Below, one piece after another: positions 6,987 through 15,014 of a stretch of 15,988 bases of DNA. A program made the position numbers and the translations under genes. Where the stretch lies: assembly GCA_026708165.1 (NCBI GenBank), contig JAPOVO010000290.1, forward strand, positions 1-15,988, written 5' to 3'. How positions within the stretch are numbered: position 1 is the first letter of the stretch; the number at the start of each line of letters is the position of its first letter. This DNA is from Chloroflexota bacterium (lineage in GTDB: Bacteria; Chloroflexota; UBA11872; VXNJ01). The notes beneath the pieces were generated by a model. The model had not been told where the DNA came from and searched no databases. It worked only from the letters and a program-made list of their open reading frames with translations.

Positions 6987-8425
6987 CGACATCCCCGGCC
7001 GGGAACCGCGCCGGGTCAAAGACGCCTTTCGTCACCGTCGTAGTCCTGAACTACAACGCTGAGCGCTTCATCGGACCGTGTTTGAGGTCGCTTGTCGCGT
7101 CGGAATATCCGAACGACTCGATGGAAATAGTCGTCGTCGACAACGCCTCCACCGACAGATCGCTGGACCTGGTTCGGGAGGAATTCCCGCAGGGCGTCCG
7201 CATAGTCGAGGCCGGATCGAATTGTGGATTCTCGGTCGGCAACAACTTGGCGATGCGCCATGCGCCGGGGCCATACGTCGCCCTCGTCAATCCCGATACC
7301 GAAGTCGCCCCGGACTGGCTACGGCCGCTGGCCGAGACACTGGAAGCGGACCCCGCCGCGGGCGCGGCGCAGCCGAAGCTGCTTCTCTTTCAGGACCGTA
7401 TTCCGGTAGTGATTCAATCGCCGACCTTCACGCCCAAAAGCGCCGGCATGGGTGGTGACGAACGCAGCCTGGGACTGCGCGTGCAAAGCGTCGAGGCCAG
7501 CTCCGACGGCGCATGCGTCCCCGTCGAGTTCCGGTCGGGTTTCGGCGGGGCGGAGCTGGACGAGCACGGGCGCGGGTTCAGATGGTCGCTCGGCGAGGCG
7601 GAATTGGGGCTGGCCTGCCCGGACGGCGGGGCGATTCGTCTTCGCCTGGGAGCTTCCGCTCCGCGGCCGGACGGAGGCAAAGTTTGCTTTTCGGTACGGG
7701 TTGGGGACGAACCGGTGTTCGATGGAGAGGCCGACGGCAAAACCGAGATATTCGAATTTGACCTCCCTGCCGGCTGCCGCGACCTGGCCCGGCCGGTGGT
7801 CCAAAATGCGGGCAGCTATCCGCTCCCGGACGGCTCCTCACGGGACCGCGGGACCGTGATATCGCACGGCAACGTCTACTACGACTGGGACGGACCGGCT
7901 TACTCCGACAAGCGGGAAGTATTCTCGTTCAACGGCGCCGGAGTCTTGCTGAGGAAAGCGATGTTAAGTGAAATCGGCTACTTCGACGAAAGTATCTTTA
8001 TGTATTACGAAGACACCGATCTTGCGATCCGCGCCAGGCGTCGAGGCTGGCGCGTAGTCTACGTACCGGATTCGACGATAAGACACCACCACAGCGGCGT
8101 GGCGGTCGAGTGGTCTCCTTTCTTCATTTCGCACGTATTCCGGAGCAGGCTCTACGTCATTCTCAAGCATTGGCCACCGGTGGTGGCGTTTCGCGCGCTG
8201 GCGGGCGACATTGTCGGAACACTCAGGTCCGGCTCGGCATCGGCCCGGCAAGCCCTCAGACAGCCGTTCCGCAAGCCGGACGAGCTCGCGAACTTTGCGG
8301 CCCGGCTCGGGGCGCTGCTCTGGTTCATTCGAATGCTGCCGGCGGCGCTGGTCAGGCGGGCCGGTGAGCGGCGCGCCGGTCCGCACGGACCGGAACTGTT
8401 CGAACCGTGGATGGCAGACCGTTGA
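6983..8425 (+). CDS. Family 2 glycosyltransferase with an inserted beta module
   Basis: The 480-residue protein is a GT-A fold, rhamnosyltransferase-like GT2. VTVVVLNYN (17-25), VVDNASTD (51-58), NCGFSVGNN (80-88) and LVNPDTEV (101-108, the metal-binding acidic motif) are present, as are FNGAGVLLRK (316-325), FDESIFMYYEDTDLAIRARRRGW (334-356) and VPDSTIRHHHSG (361-372). Between PKLLLFQDR (131-139) and NAGSYPLPDG (275-284), where the family normally runs straight on, about 125 extra residues (146-271) are inserted. They begin with SPTFTPKSAGMGGDERSLGL, which resembles the last strands of the Wzt and methyltransferase modules. They then continue with GFRWSLGEAELGL, resembling the first strands. 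The protein should add a sugar to the lipid-linked glycan at the cytosolic face. ATG at 6983 overlaps the wzt stop. Confidence 0.9.
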   Translation: MTTSPAGNRAGSKTPFVTVVVLNYNAERFIGPCLRSLVASEYPNDSMEIVVVDNASTDRSLDLVREEFPQGVRIVEAGSNCGFSVGNNLAMRHAPGPYVALVNPDTEVAPDWLRPLAETLEADPAAGAAQPKLLLFQDRIPVVIQSPTFTPKSAGMGGDERSLGLRVQSVEASSDGACVPVEFRSGFGGAELDEHGRGFRWSLGEAELGLACPDGGAIRLRLGASAPRPDGGKVCFSVRVGDEPVFDGEADGKTEIFEFDLPAGCRDLARPVVQNAGSYPLPDGSSRDRGTVISHGNVYYDWDGPAYSDKREVFSFNGAGVLLRKAMLSEIGYFDESIFMYYEDTDLAIRARRRGWRVVYVPDSTIRHHHSGVAVEWSPFFISHVFRSRLYVILKHWPPVVAFRALAGDIVGTLRSGSASARQALRQPFRKPDELANFAARLGALLWFIRMLPAALVRRAGERRAGPHGPELFEPWMADR

Positions 8426-10005
8426 GGACCGCCGTATACAACCGCTGGCTGCACACCATGGGCGGCGGCGAAAGACACTCGTGCATGGCCGCCGCGGTGC
8501 TCGCCGAAGACCGCCCGGTTGACCTCGTAACTCATCGCGCGGTCGACCGGGACAAGCTGGCGGCGAGGCTCAACATTGACTTGAGCAACGTAAACCTGAA
8601 AGTGATTCCGGCGCTGCCGCCAAATCGATTCGTCGCGTTCACCCGCGACTACGACCTGTTCGTCAACGCGTCGTTCATGTCGTCTCAACCGTCGGCGGCT
8701 GGAAAGAGCATGATGCTGGTCTTGTTCCCCTCGCCCGTCGAGAACACCCTGTGGGCGCGGATTCGCAAAACGGTCGGTATGTATCTCATCAAGGAGATGC
8801 TGCTGGCCGAGTACCACGACGGTTTCTACGACATTCAGGAGCTTGGACGCGGCTGGTTCAGATACGCCTCGGACGAATCGACCGTGCGTATAGGAGTTCC
8901 CCAACATTCCCGAGAGCTTGAGGTCGAGGTGGTCTGCGGCAACTTCCGGCCTGCGGAGCTTGGAACGATTTCGGCATCTTGCCGGGTTGCCGATCAGGAC
9001 ATCGGGACAATCGCCATCGAGCCTGAAGAGGGCAAATACGTGCGATGGGTAATGAAAGTACCGGCCGGGATGGCGCGGAATTCGACGCTGGACCTGGACC
9101 TGCGTTGCGACGTCTACAATCCCGAATCAACCCTAGGCAAGGATGACAATCGCAACATCGGGCTGGCCGTTTCCGACGTGGCCGTCGCAAGCCTGCGTCA
9201 CCAGGTCTACGAACTGCTTTTCCGGCGGCTGTTCCCCCGGCTTGGCCTCCGTCTCGAAGGGCTGCCCGAATACGGTTCACTCGATTTCCTGGACAGCTAC
9301 CAGCTTATATGTCCGATATCGGAATTCTCGCTCCGCTGGATGCGCCATTATTGGAATCGTGAAGGCCCGATCCTGTACCCGCCCGTGGCGGTCAGCGACT
9401 ACAAGCCGGGTCGAAAGGACTCGATTGTCTTGAGCGTTGGCCGTTTCTTTGGCGAGGGCGGACACTCGAAGAACCATGAGTTCATGATTCGTTCTTTTGC
9501 GAAAATGCTGCGGCGGGGAACTGGCGGGTGGGAGCTTCACCTGGCGGGCAACAAGGGACCGCGAAAGATAGACGAGGAATACTTCGACAACTTGAAACGC
9601 GCGGCCGAGGGATTGCCGGTAACCCTTCACCCCGATCTTTCGTTCGAGGAGCTTAAGAAGCTGTACGAGCGAGCGTCGATCTACTGGCACGCCAGCGGCT
9701 ACGGCGAAAATGTAGACAAGAATCCGGTTAAGTTTGAGCACTTCGGGATTACGACGGTCGAAGCGATGGCGTCGGGATGCGTGCCGGTAGTTATCAATAA
9801 AGGAGGCCAGCCGGAACTGGTAAGTCACGGATCGGACGGACTGCTGTGGGACTCGCGGCAGGAGTTGATCGATCTGACGGTCGGGCTGATGGAAGACCGC
9901 GAAACGCTACAGCGCCTTTCGCGAAAGGCGGTAGGATCGGCGGCGCGTTTCAGCGAGGACCGGTTTCGACGGCGCCTGCTGGAACTGGTCGAATCGGTGG
10001 CCTGA
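8422..10005 (+). CDS. Family 4 glycosyltransferase with an inserted beta module
   Basis: This is a GT-B fold glycosyltransferase of about 527 residues. The N-terminal domain starts RTAVYNRWLHTMGGGERHS, typical of GT4 enzymes. The C-terminal domain shows ILSVGRFF-like SIVLSVGRFF, HSKNHEFMIRSF and WELHLAG. It also has the E-x7-E motif FEHFGITTVEAMASG with Glu439 and Glu447. Residues about 133-257 are extra: DGFYDIQELGRGWFRY ... KDDNRNIGLAVSDVAV. They lie between IRKTVGMYLIKEMLLAEY and the segment YGSLDFLDSYQLICPISEFS, and resemble the module in the neighbouring proteins. The start is taken as TTG at 8422, overlapping the upstream stop as TTGA and giving a natural N-terminus. GTG at 8407 is possible and adds five residues. 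The product should extend the glycan from a nucleotide-sugar donor. Sugar specificity cannot be read from sequence. Confidence 0.88.
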   Translation: MRTAVYNRWLHTMGGGERHSCMAAAVLAEDRPVDLVTHRAVDRDKLAARLNIDLSNVNLKVIPALPPNRFVAFTRDYDLFVNASFMSSQPSAAGKSMMLVLFPSPVENTLWARIRKTVGMYLIKEMLLAEYHDGFYDIQELGRGWFRYASDESTVRIGVPQHSRELEVEVVCGNFRPAELGTISASCRVADQDIGTIAIEPEEGKYVRWVMKVPAGMARNSTLDLDLRCDVYNPESTLGKDDNRNIGLAVSDVAVASLRHQVYELLFRRLFPRLGLRLEGLPEYGSLDFLDSYQLICPISEFSLRWMRHYWNREGPILYPPVAVSDYKPGRKDSIVLSVGRFFGEGGHSKNHEFMIRSFAKMLRRGTGGWELHLAGNKGPRKIDEEYFDNLKRAAEGLPVTLHPDLSFEELKKLYERASIYWHASGYGENVDKNPVKFEHFGITTVEAMASGCVPVVINKGGQPELVSHGSDGLLWDSRQELIDLTVGLMEDRETLQRLSRKAVGSAARFSEDRFRRRLLELVESVA

Positions 10006-10012
10006 GCTGACG

Positions 10013-11245
10013 ATGCGACCGCCTTTGCCATCCCCCGACGCGGCGCGGCGCTACCTGTACGGGTTCGAGCATGTGACAGGCGAGGGACTGGAGGGATTTC
10101 TCGATACGGCTGTCGATCGGATACTGACAAGCCTGTCGCTGCTGCCGCCGCTGGGACCCGACTCGCGGATACTGGAGATAGGCGCCCAGCCCTATTTCAT
10201 GACCGCGCTCTTGCTGAAGCATTTTCCCGCGGAAGTGCGCTGCGTAAACGAGGACGACCGCGGCGGTGGTCAAGACGGCCGCTTCGAACTGCGGCGGCGG
10301 GACCTGGACGAACCGCTGGAGATCGAATACGACCGGTTCAATATCGAATTCGACGAGTTCCCATACGACGACGAGACCTACGACGTAGTGTTTCTGTGCG
10401 AGGTCATCGAGCACCTGGGTTACGATCCCGTCCACGCAATCCACGAAATAAACAGGGTGCTAAAACCGGGCGGGCATTTCATTCTCAGCACTCCGAACGC
10501 CATGCGACTCGAAAACTTCTGGAAAGTCGCTCGGGGCAAAAACTTCTATCCGCCCTATTCGGGCTGGGGCGTAACGAGCCGTCACGCCCGGGAATTCACG
10601 AAGTCCGAGCTGGTCCGGATGCTGGAGTCGAACGGATTTTCGGTCGAAGTAGCGTCCATCCACATGGACCCTGGTTATAGCTACGCTCCGTTCCTGAAAC
10701 GCATCACCGGGCGGCTCGAACGGCTCCGTTTGGGCACCGCTGTTCTGGACGACATTCAAGTGCGCGCCAGAAAATCGGGAGGCCCCGGATATTCCTATCC
10801 TGAGGATATGTTTTTCGACGTCCAGGCCTACGGCAGGGTGTGGGAGTCAACGCTGGATATGGAGAATGCGCCCGAGTCCCAGCTTGGCCGGGGTATCCAC
10901 CGCCTGGAGGTCTGGCCGCCGGCCATACGCTGGACCGGCCGCGACTGCATGTTCCGCCTGAGGCGCGGGAAATTCCACGGGCGGGCGGCGGTCCGTTTCT
11001 ATTCGGGACCGAAGGAGCTGGACCGTTCCGTGACGGGGCGGATTACAGCGGACGGAGCATCCGCCGAGTTCGACGTTGAACCGGATAACTGGACGACCGT
11101 TTCGGTTCAGCTCCCGCCGGCTGACGAGCCGGGGATTCTGGAAATCGAGCTTGGCCTCGATCAATCGTGGTCGCCGGCGAAGCTGCTGGGCGGCGCCGAT
11201 ACGCGCGATCTGGGAGTTGCTGTAAGGCGGGTCTGGCTGGAGTGA
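10013..11245 (+). CDS. Class I SAM-dependent methyltransferase with C-terminal beta module
   Basis: The 410-residue protein has a Rossmann methyltransferase domain at about 40-235. Motif I is SRILEIGAQPYF at 51-62, followed by the acidic CVNEDD at 77-82. FPYDDETYDVVFLCEVIEHL runs at 116-135, and VLKPGGHFILSTPNAMRLEN at 149-168. Residues 291-410 form an added module, LGRGIHRLEVWPPAIRWTG ... ADTRDLGVAVRRVWLE. This is the closest visible relative of the tail of Wzt. The genomic context suggests it methylates a sugar of the polysaccharide, possibly the non-reducing end. In E. coli O8/O9a-type systems end modification marks chains for Wzt, but this role here is inference. ATG at 10013 lies 7 bases after the GT4 stop, and the gene end overlaps the next start (GTGA). 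Confidence 0.9.
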   Translation: MRPPLPSPDAARRYLYGFEHVTGEGLEGFLDTAVDRILTSLSLLPPLGPDSRILEIGAQPYFMTALLLKHFPAEVRCVNEDDRGGGQDGRFELRRRDLDEPLEIEYDRFNIEFDEFPYDDETYDVVFLCEVIEHLGYDPVHAIHEINRVLKPGGHFILSTPNAMRLENFWKVARGKNFYPPYSGWGVTSRHAREFTKSELVRMLESNGFSVEVASIHMDPGYSYAPFLKRITGRLERLRLGTAVLDDIQVRARKSGGPGYSYPEDMFFDVQAYGRVWESTLDMENAPESQLGRGIHRLEVWPPAIRWTGRDCMFRLRRGKFHGRAAVRFYSGPKELDRSVTGRITADGASAEFDVEPDNWTTVSVQLPPADEPGILEIELGLDQSWSPAKLLGGADTRDLGVAVRRVWLE

Positions 11246-13491
11246 AGGAGCTGACGGACAGGGCCGCCTCGCTGGTCAACCGACCGGCGCCGCTGATCTT
11301 CGTCTTTCTGGTCGCCGTCTACCTGTTGACGATGGGCGTGAACAGGGGCGGCTTTGGCTACAGCCCTGACGGGCAGTTCGCGTTCGAGATGGCAAAGAGC
11401 ATAGCGCTGGACCCCGACCGCGAGTACCTGCGCCGGCACTACAGAAACTTCTCGCGATGGGGCGTGGCAATACCGGCCCTGCTAACTCCGGTCGTCGCGC
11501 TGGCGAGACCGCTGGCTGAAGCGGCCCCGCAGCGCGACCGGCTGACAGTTGACGGCCACGAGTACGTCGTCTCGCATTTCCCGGAGATTGGAGTCGATCC
11601 GGCTACCGAGATACGGCACTCGATCAAGCTGTCCTTTCCGCAAGGCCGATACTCGGAGATGACCCTGATCAGTCATCTGGGACTGAGCGCTGCGATTGCG
11701 CAGGGCGTGGAGGTCGTGTCGATTCGGATCACGGACGCCGACGGCGGCATGACACCGCTACCGGTCCGCGCGGGAATCGAGTCGGCCGAGTGGGCCTACG
11801 AGCGCGCGGACGTCCGCAACGTCATACAACACGAGCGGGTGCGAGTGGCCGGCAACCACATCGGCAACACGCGCGCCAACTTCTACTTCCACAGATTTGA
11901 ATTCGACAGCCCGATCGACGTCCGATCCGCCGAGATCGTCTACACAGGACCGCCCGGCAGGTTCTACCTAGCAACCGCTGGATTTCGAGATGCGGACTCG
12001 GGCGAGATCGTGGACGTGTCGGGCAGCGGGCGGGTATGGTCGGCGCGCCAAAACCGGGAGTTTTTCCTGCGATTCTGGTCGCCGGTGCTAAGCGTGGTGC
12101 TCACCGCCGCGACCGCGGTCCTGCTGTTCAAGATCGTGAGGATACTGGGCTACGGCAGCGGGGTGGCAGTCGCGTTGTCGCTCGTCTACGGGCTGGCTAC
12201 GATGGCCTGGCCATACGCGAAGTTTGACTTTTCAGAACCAGGCGTTACGTTCTTCCTGACGGGCGGCGTCTGGGCGGCGCTGCGCTACGGCGACGTCTTA
12301 CGGCTGCGCTACGCCGTGCTTACCGGCCTTTGGGGACTCGCCGCCGTGTTTGCCAAATACGTCGCCGTCATCGCCCTGCCCGGGATCCTGCTGCAATTGG
12401 TGATGTCGCATAAGCGCGCCGGTACTTCGTGGGCACGACTGCCGGCCGAGACGTGGAAACCCGCCGTAGCCTATGCGGCTCCATTCGTTCTGGTGGTAGT
12501 TCCTACTCTCTTCTTCCTGGCGGTCGTTCTCGACTTCAGGCTTCTTTACGAAGAAGAGCTGATAGGCGGAATTCAACGGGGATGGTTCGCGGTGCCGCTG
12601 GCGCTTGGTGTTAAAGGACTCCTTATCAGCTGGGGCAAGGGCCTTTTCCTCTACAACCCGATATTGCTGATTTCGATTCCGGCGAGCATTTGGTTCGCCA
12701 GACGGCACGGATGGCGCTCACTCGTGTTTTTTGCGATTCCGATCGCGTACCTGCTTCTCTATTCGAAGAAGGAAGTGTGGTACGGCGGGAACGGCTGGGG
12801 GCCTCGCTACCTGGTGCCGACTTTGCCCTTGCTGGTCTGCATGGCCGCGCCGGCGTTCCAGTGGATCGGGGTGCAGCGGCGGCGCTGGGCGGCGCTGGGC
12901 GTCAGCGTCTTGATAACAATCAGCGTGGTGCCGCAGATTCTCGGCATTTCAAAAGACTTCGACCAATACCTCGGTATCTACGCGGACCAGATCGTTTGGC
13001 AGCTTCCCGAAGACGGCGGCGTTTACGGAGGCAGCGAGTACCAGCGGTGGTCGTCGATCCAGCCCGAAGGAGATCTGGCGGCGGTCCTTTTCGCGCCGCA
13101 GTTCACACCGCTGCTCGGGCACCTGTGGCTGCTTAGAGCCGACGTGACTGAACTGCTATTGCCTGACCGGCTCGACCTGGTGCAGGACGCGCTCGGCCGG
13201 GCGCCCTGGACCAGGTTCGGCATCGACGCGTCTCCAGCAAGACCGCAAGACGGCCTGGGGCTCGACTTCTGGAGCATGACCATGTGGGCGAATTACTACA
13301 ACCATAAGGTGCTGGTCGGGATAGTGATGGGCGCCCTGATCGTGCTCCAGATCGTGGCCCTCGTTTCGCTCGGCTTGTTGCTTCGGTCGCGCCCCGTAAC
13401 GGAAAACGTGTCGCGCGGGTTAAGAAATATGGCGTTGGCGGGCGCGGCGCTCGTTTTTCTAGCCTTTGACACTCTCCATTTCATGCTTTAG
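11242..13491 (+). CDS. GT-C-like polytopic membrane protein with a large extracytoplasmic beta domain
   Basis: The product is 749 residues from GTG at 11242, which overlaps the methyltransferase stop as GTGA; a GTG 75 bases earlier would run deep into that gene and is rejected. The first membrane helix is at about 17-33, followed by GYSPDGQFAFEM (39-50). Its Asp43 matches the acidic residue in the first outer loop of GT-C lipid-phospho-sugar glycosyltransferases. A helix at about 72-90 precedes a roughly 175-residue non-membrane domain (100-275) with VRAGIESAEWAYERADV and a run of beta strands. About eight hydrophobic segments follow between 281 and 568, including WYGGNGWGPRYLVPTLPLLV (513-532), a motif typical of this family. 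Two more come near 690-712 and 728-745. It probably transfers a sugar from a lipid carrier outside the membrane. Donor and acceptor are unknown. Confidence 0.8.
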   Translation: MKELTDRAASLVNRPAPLIFVFLVAVYLLTMGVNRGGFGYSPDGQFAFEMAKSIALDPDREYLRRHYRNFSRWGVAIPALLTPVVALARPLAEAAPQRDRLTVDGHEYVVSHFPEIGVDPATEIRHSIKLSFPQGRYSEMTLISHLGLSAAIAQGVEVVSIRITDADGGMTPLPVRAGIESAEWAYERADVRNVIQHERVRVAGNHIGNTRANFYFHRFEFDSPIDVRSAEIVYTGPPGRFYLATAGFRDADSGEIVDVSGSGRVWSARQNREFFLRFWSPVLSVVLTAATAVLLFKIVRILGYGSGVAVALSLVYGLATMAWPYAKFDFSEPGVTFFLTGGVWAALRYGDVLRLRYAVLTGLWGLAAVFAKYVAVIALPGILLQLVMSHKRAGTSWARLPAETWKPAVAYAAPFVLVVVPTLFFLAVVLDFRLLYEEELIGGIQRGWFAVPLALGVKGLLISWGKGLFLYNPILLISIPASIWFARRHGWRSLVFFAIPIAYLLLYSKKEVWYGGNGWGPRYLVPTLPLLVCMAAPAFQWIGVQRRRWAALGVSVLITISVVPQILGISKDFDQYLGIYADQIVWQLPEDGGVYGGSEYQRWSSIQPEGDLAAVLFAPQFTPLLGHLWLLRADVTELLLPDRLDLVQDALGRAPWTRFGIDASPARPQDGLGLDFWSMTMWANYYNHKVLVGIVMGALIVLQIVALVSLGLLLRSRPVTENVSRGLRNMALAGAALVFLAFDTLHFML

Positions 13492-13541
13492 GTTTCAAGA
13501 CTGGGACAACGTCGCCGAGCACCACTTTCGAGCCGCTGAAC

Positions 13542-13760
13542 ATGAGCCAATCCGACGAATCAGTAGAATCCATAAGCCCCGAGTTGATGGAAATCCTCGT
13601 GTGCCCAAAGAGCCACGGGCCGCTGGAACAACGCGGCAACTGGCTGTACTGCGAAAAAAGCCAGTTGAGATATCCGATCCAGGACGGGATTCCGATAATG
13701 CTCATAGATGAGGCGGAGCCGATCCCCGAGAACGAGAGGGCCGGCGACCCGGTCGAATGA
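13542..13760 (+). CDS. Trm112/YcaR-like small protein (UPF0434 type)
   Basis: The 72-residue product has the core LMEILVCPKSHGPLEQ ... LYCEKSQLRYPIQDGIPIML, the pattern of the Trm112/YcaR family. Zinc-binding members have two CxxC pairs; here the second Cys of each pair is Ser (CPKS at 21-24, CEKS at 37-40), as in the non-zinc bacterial members. Trm112 proteins activate methyltransferases in eukaryotes and archaea, but the role of the bacterial proteins is poorly known. The ATG at 13542 lies 50 bases after the membrane protein, and the stop overlaps the next start (ATGA), so it is translationally coupled to the radical SAM gene. Confidence 0.82.
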   Translation: MSQSDESVESISPELMEILVCPKSHGPLEQRGNWLYCEKSQLRYPIQDGIPIMLIDEAEPIPENERAGDPVE

Positions 13761-14845
13761 ACAAGATCAAGTCGGCGACCGAGCTTGTAACCAAGTTCAA
13801 GCGTCACCGCGCGATCCTGCATCCAAAAACCGCGCAGTTCGCGTACCACTGGATGAATGGGTCCATCGAGCTGCCGTACGGTCCGATAAAGCTGCACGTC
13901 GAGCCGACCAGCCTGTGCAATCTGCGGTGCATCATGTGCCCGCAGTCGCTCGACGAGGTCCAGATGTCCGATACCGGATTCATGGACATGGACCTCTATC
14001 GGAGCATCATCGATCAGGCCAAGGGCAGCGTCAGGGAAATCAACCTGTTCTTCAGGGGGGAGTCGTTCCTCCACAAACGCATATTCGAGATGATCCGCAT
14101 ATGCGAAGACGCAGGCATCGTGGCCCACATAAGCACCAACGCGACAATGCTGACGGAGGACTACATACGGCAGCTCCTCGATTCCGGGCTTGGCAAGCTG
14201 ACCATCAGCTTCGACGCCGGACAGAAGGAGCTTTACGAGAAGATGCGCAAGGGGGCGAAGTACGAACGAACGCTCCGCAATACACTGATGCTGCTGCACG
14301 AGAAGCTGATCCGTAAGTCCAGCAAGCCATACGTGGTCATGCAGGTGATACAGCTATTCGGCGGCGACCACAGCACCACCGCGACTGTGCCCGAGAGCTT
14401 CAAGAGGCAGTTCGAAGGGCTGCCGGTCGACGAGTGGGACACCTTCTGGGCGCACGGCTGGGCTGGCACGATGGGCACGGGACAGGACGGCTATCAGGCC
14501 GCGCCGCACGGACAGCATTACTTCCCCTGCAACTGGCTCTGGAAATCGATGGCGATCTACTGGGACGGCACCGTGCCGGCGTGCTGCGCGGACTTCACCA
14601 GCGAGCAGATCGTCGGCGATCTGAACCGGAATAGCCTGATGGAGGTATGGAACGGCCCGCAGTTCCAGGCGATCAGGCGCGAGCAGGTGGCCGGCCGGTT
14701 GGACGACTACTCGCTCTGCCGCAACTGCGACGCCGTGTGGCAGGAAGACGGCAAGGCGTGGGACGGGTTCGGCATGGCGAGATCGCTGGTCACGAAGTCG
14801 CCGCTGCCCGAGCTGCAGGTCGCGGAGGCCGCCGCCCGCAACTGA
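13757..14845 (+). CDS. Radical SAM protein with SPASM-type C-terminal cluster domain
   Basis: The 362-residue enzyme carries the radical SAM motif CNLRCIMC with Cys54, Cys58 and Cys61, after LHVEPTS. FFRGESFLH (98-106) and HISTNATML (124-132) are typical of the fold. The C-terminal part has PCNWLWKSMAIYWDGTVPACC with Cys258, Cys276 and Cys277, then GDLNRNSLMEVWNGPQF and SLCRNCD with Cys321 and Cys324. This is the SPASM/twitch arrangement that holds auxiliary iron-sulfur clusters. Substrates in this superfamily include peptides, sugars and lipids. The gene ends the glycan operon and is coupled to the Trm112-like gene, so a sugar or lipid-linked substrate is plausible but unproven. Confidence 0.9.
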   Translation: MNKIKSATELVTKFKRHRAILHPKTAQFAYHWMNGSIELPYGPIKLHVEPTSLCNLRCIMCPQSLDEVQMSDTGFMDMDLYRSIIDQAKGSVREINLFFRGESFLHKRIFEMIRICEDAGIVAHISTNATMLTEDYIRQLLDSGLGKLTISFDAGQKELYEKMRKGAKYERTLRNTLMLLHEKLIRKSSKPYVVMQVIQLFGGDHSTTATVPESFKRQFEGLPVDEWDTFWAHGWAGTMGTGQDGYQAAPHGQHYFPCNWLWKSMAIYWDGTVPACCADFTSEQIVGDLNRNSLMEVWNGPQFQAIRREQVAGRLDDYSLCRNCDAVWQEDGKAWDGFGMARSLVTKSPLPELQVAEAAARN

Positions 14846-15014
14846 CGGCGAGTCCCTAAACGTTAGGTCTTTCAAGCCGGACGAATAGTGGCATCCTTCA
14901 CCTGGTGCCGGACGCGTGCGATAGTGCCATCGGTAACGGTCAGTGCTATGGTCGCATCCCTGTATAAAGTCATAGTCGGGAGTCGATTGGCCGAGGGGTG
15001 AAGAGAGGTACGAA
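14846..15014 (+). promoter_or_regulatory. Intergenic region with a possible promoter for the last gene
   Basis: The 169-base gap holds a short dyad CCTAA-acg-TTAGG (14855-14867) followed by TCTTTC, at best a weak terminator for the operon. A directly repeated octamer GCCGGACG lies at 14876-14883 and 14907-14914. A TATAAA -10-like box at 14963-14968, about 47 bases before the next start, has no good -35. A Shine-Dalgarno GAGAGG is at 15003-15008, 6 bases from the ATG. Only the Shine-Dalgarno is convincing. Confidence 0.35.

Noticed and set aside
13481..14299. Minus-strand open frame of 272 codons opposite the Trm112-like and radical SAM genes
   Set aside because: The plus strand has two coupled genes with CxxxCxxC and SPASM cysteines; the minus frame is a codon-bias artefact.
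14855..14867. CCTAA-acg-TTAGG as a terminator of the glycan operon
   Set aside because: The stem is only 5 AT-containing base pairs, with no proper U tract after it.
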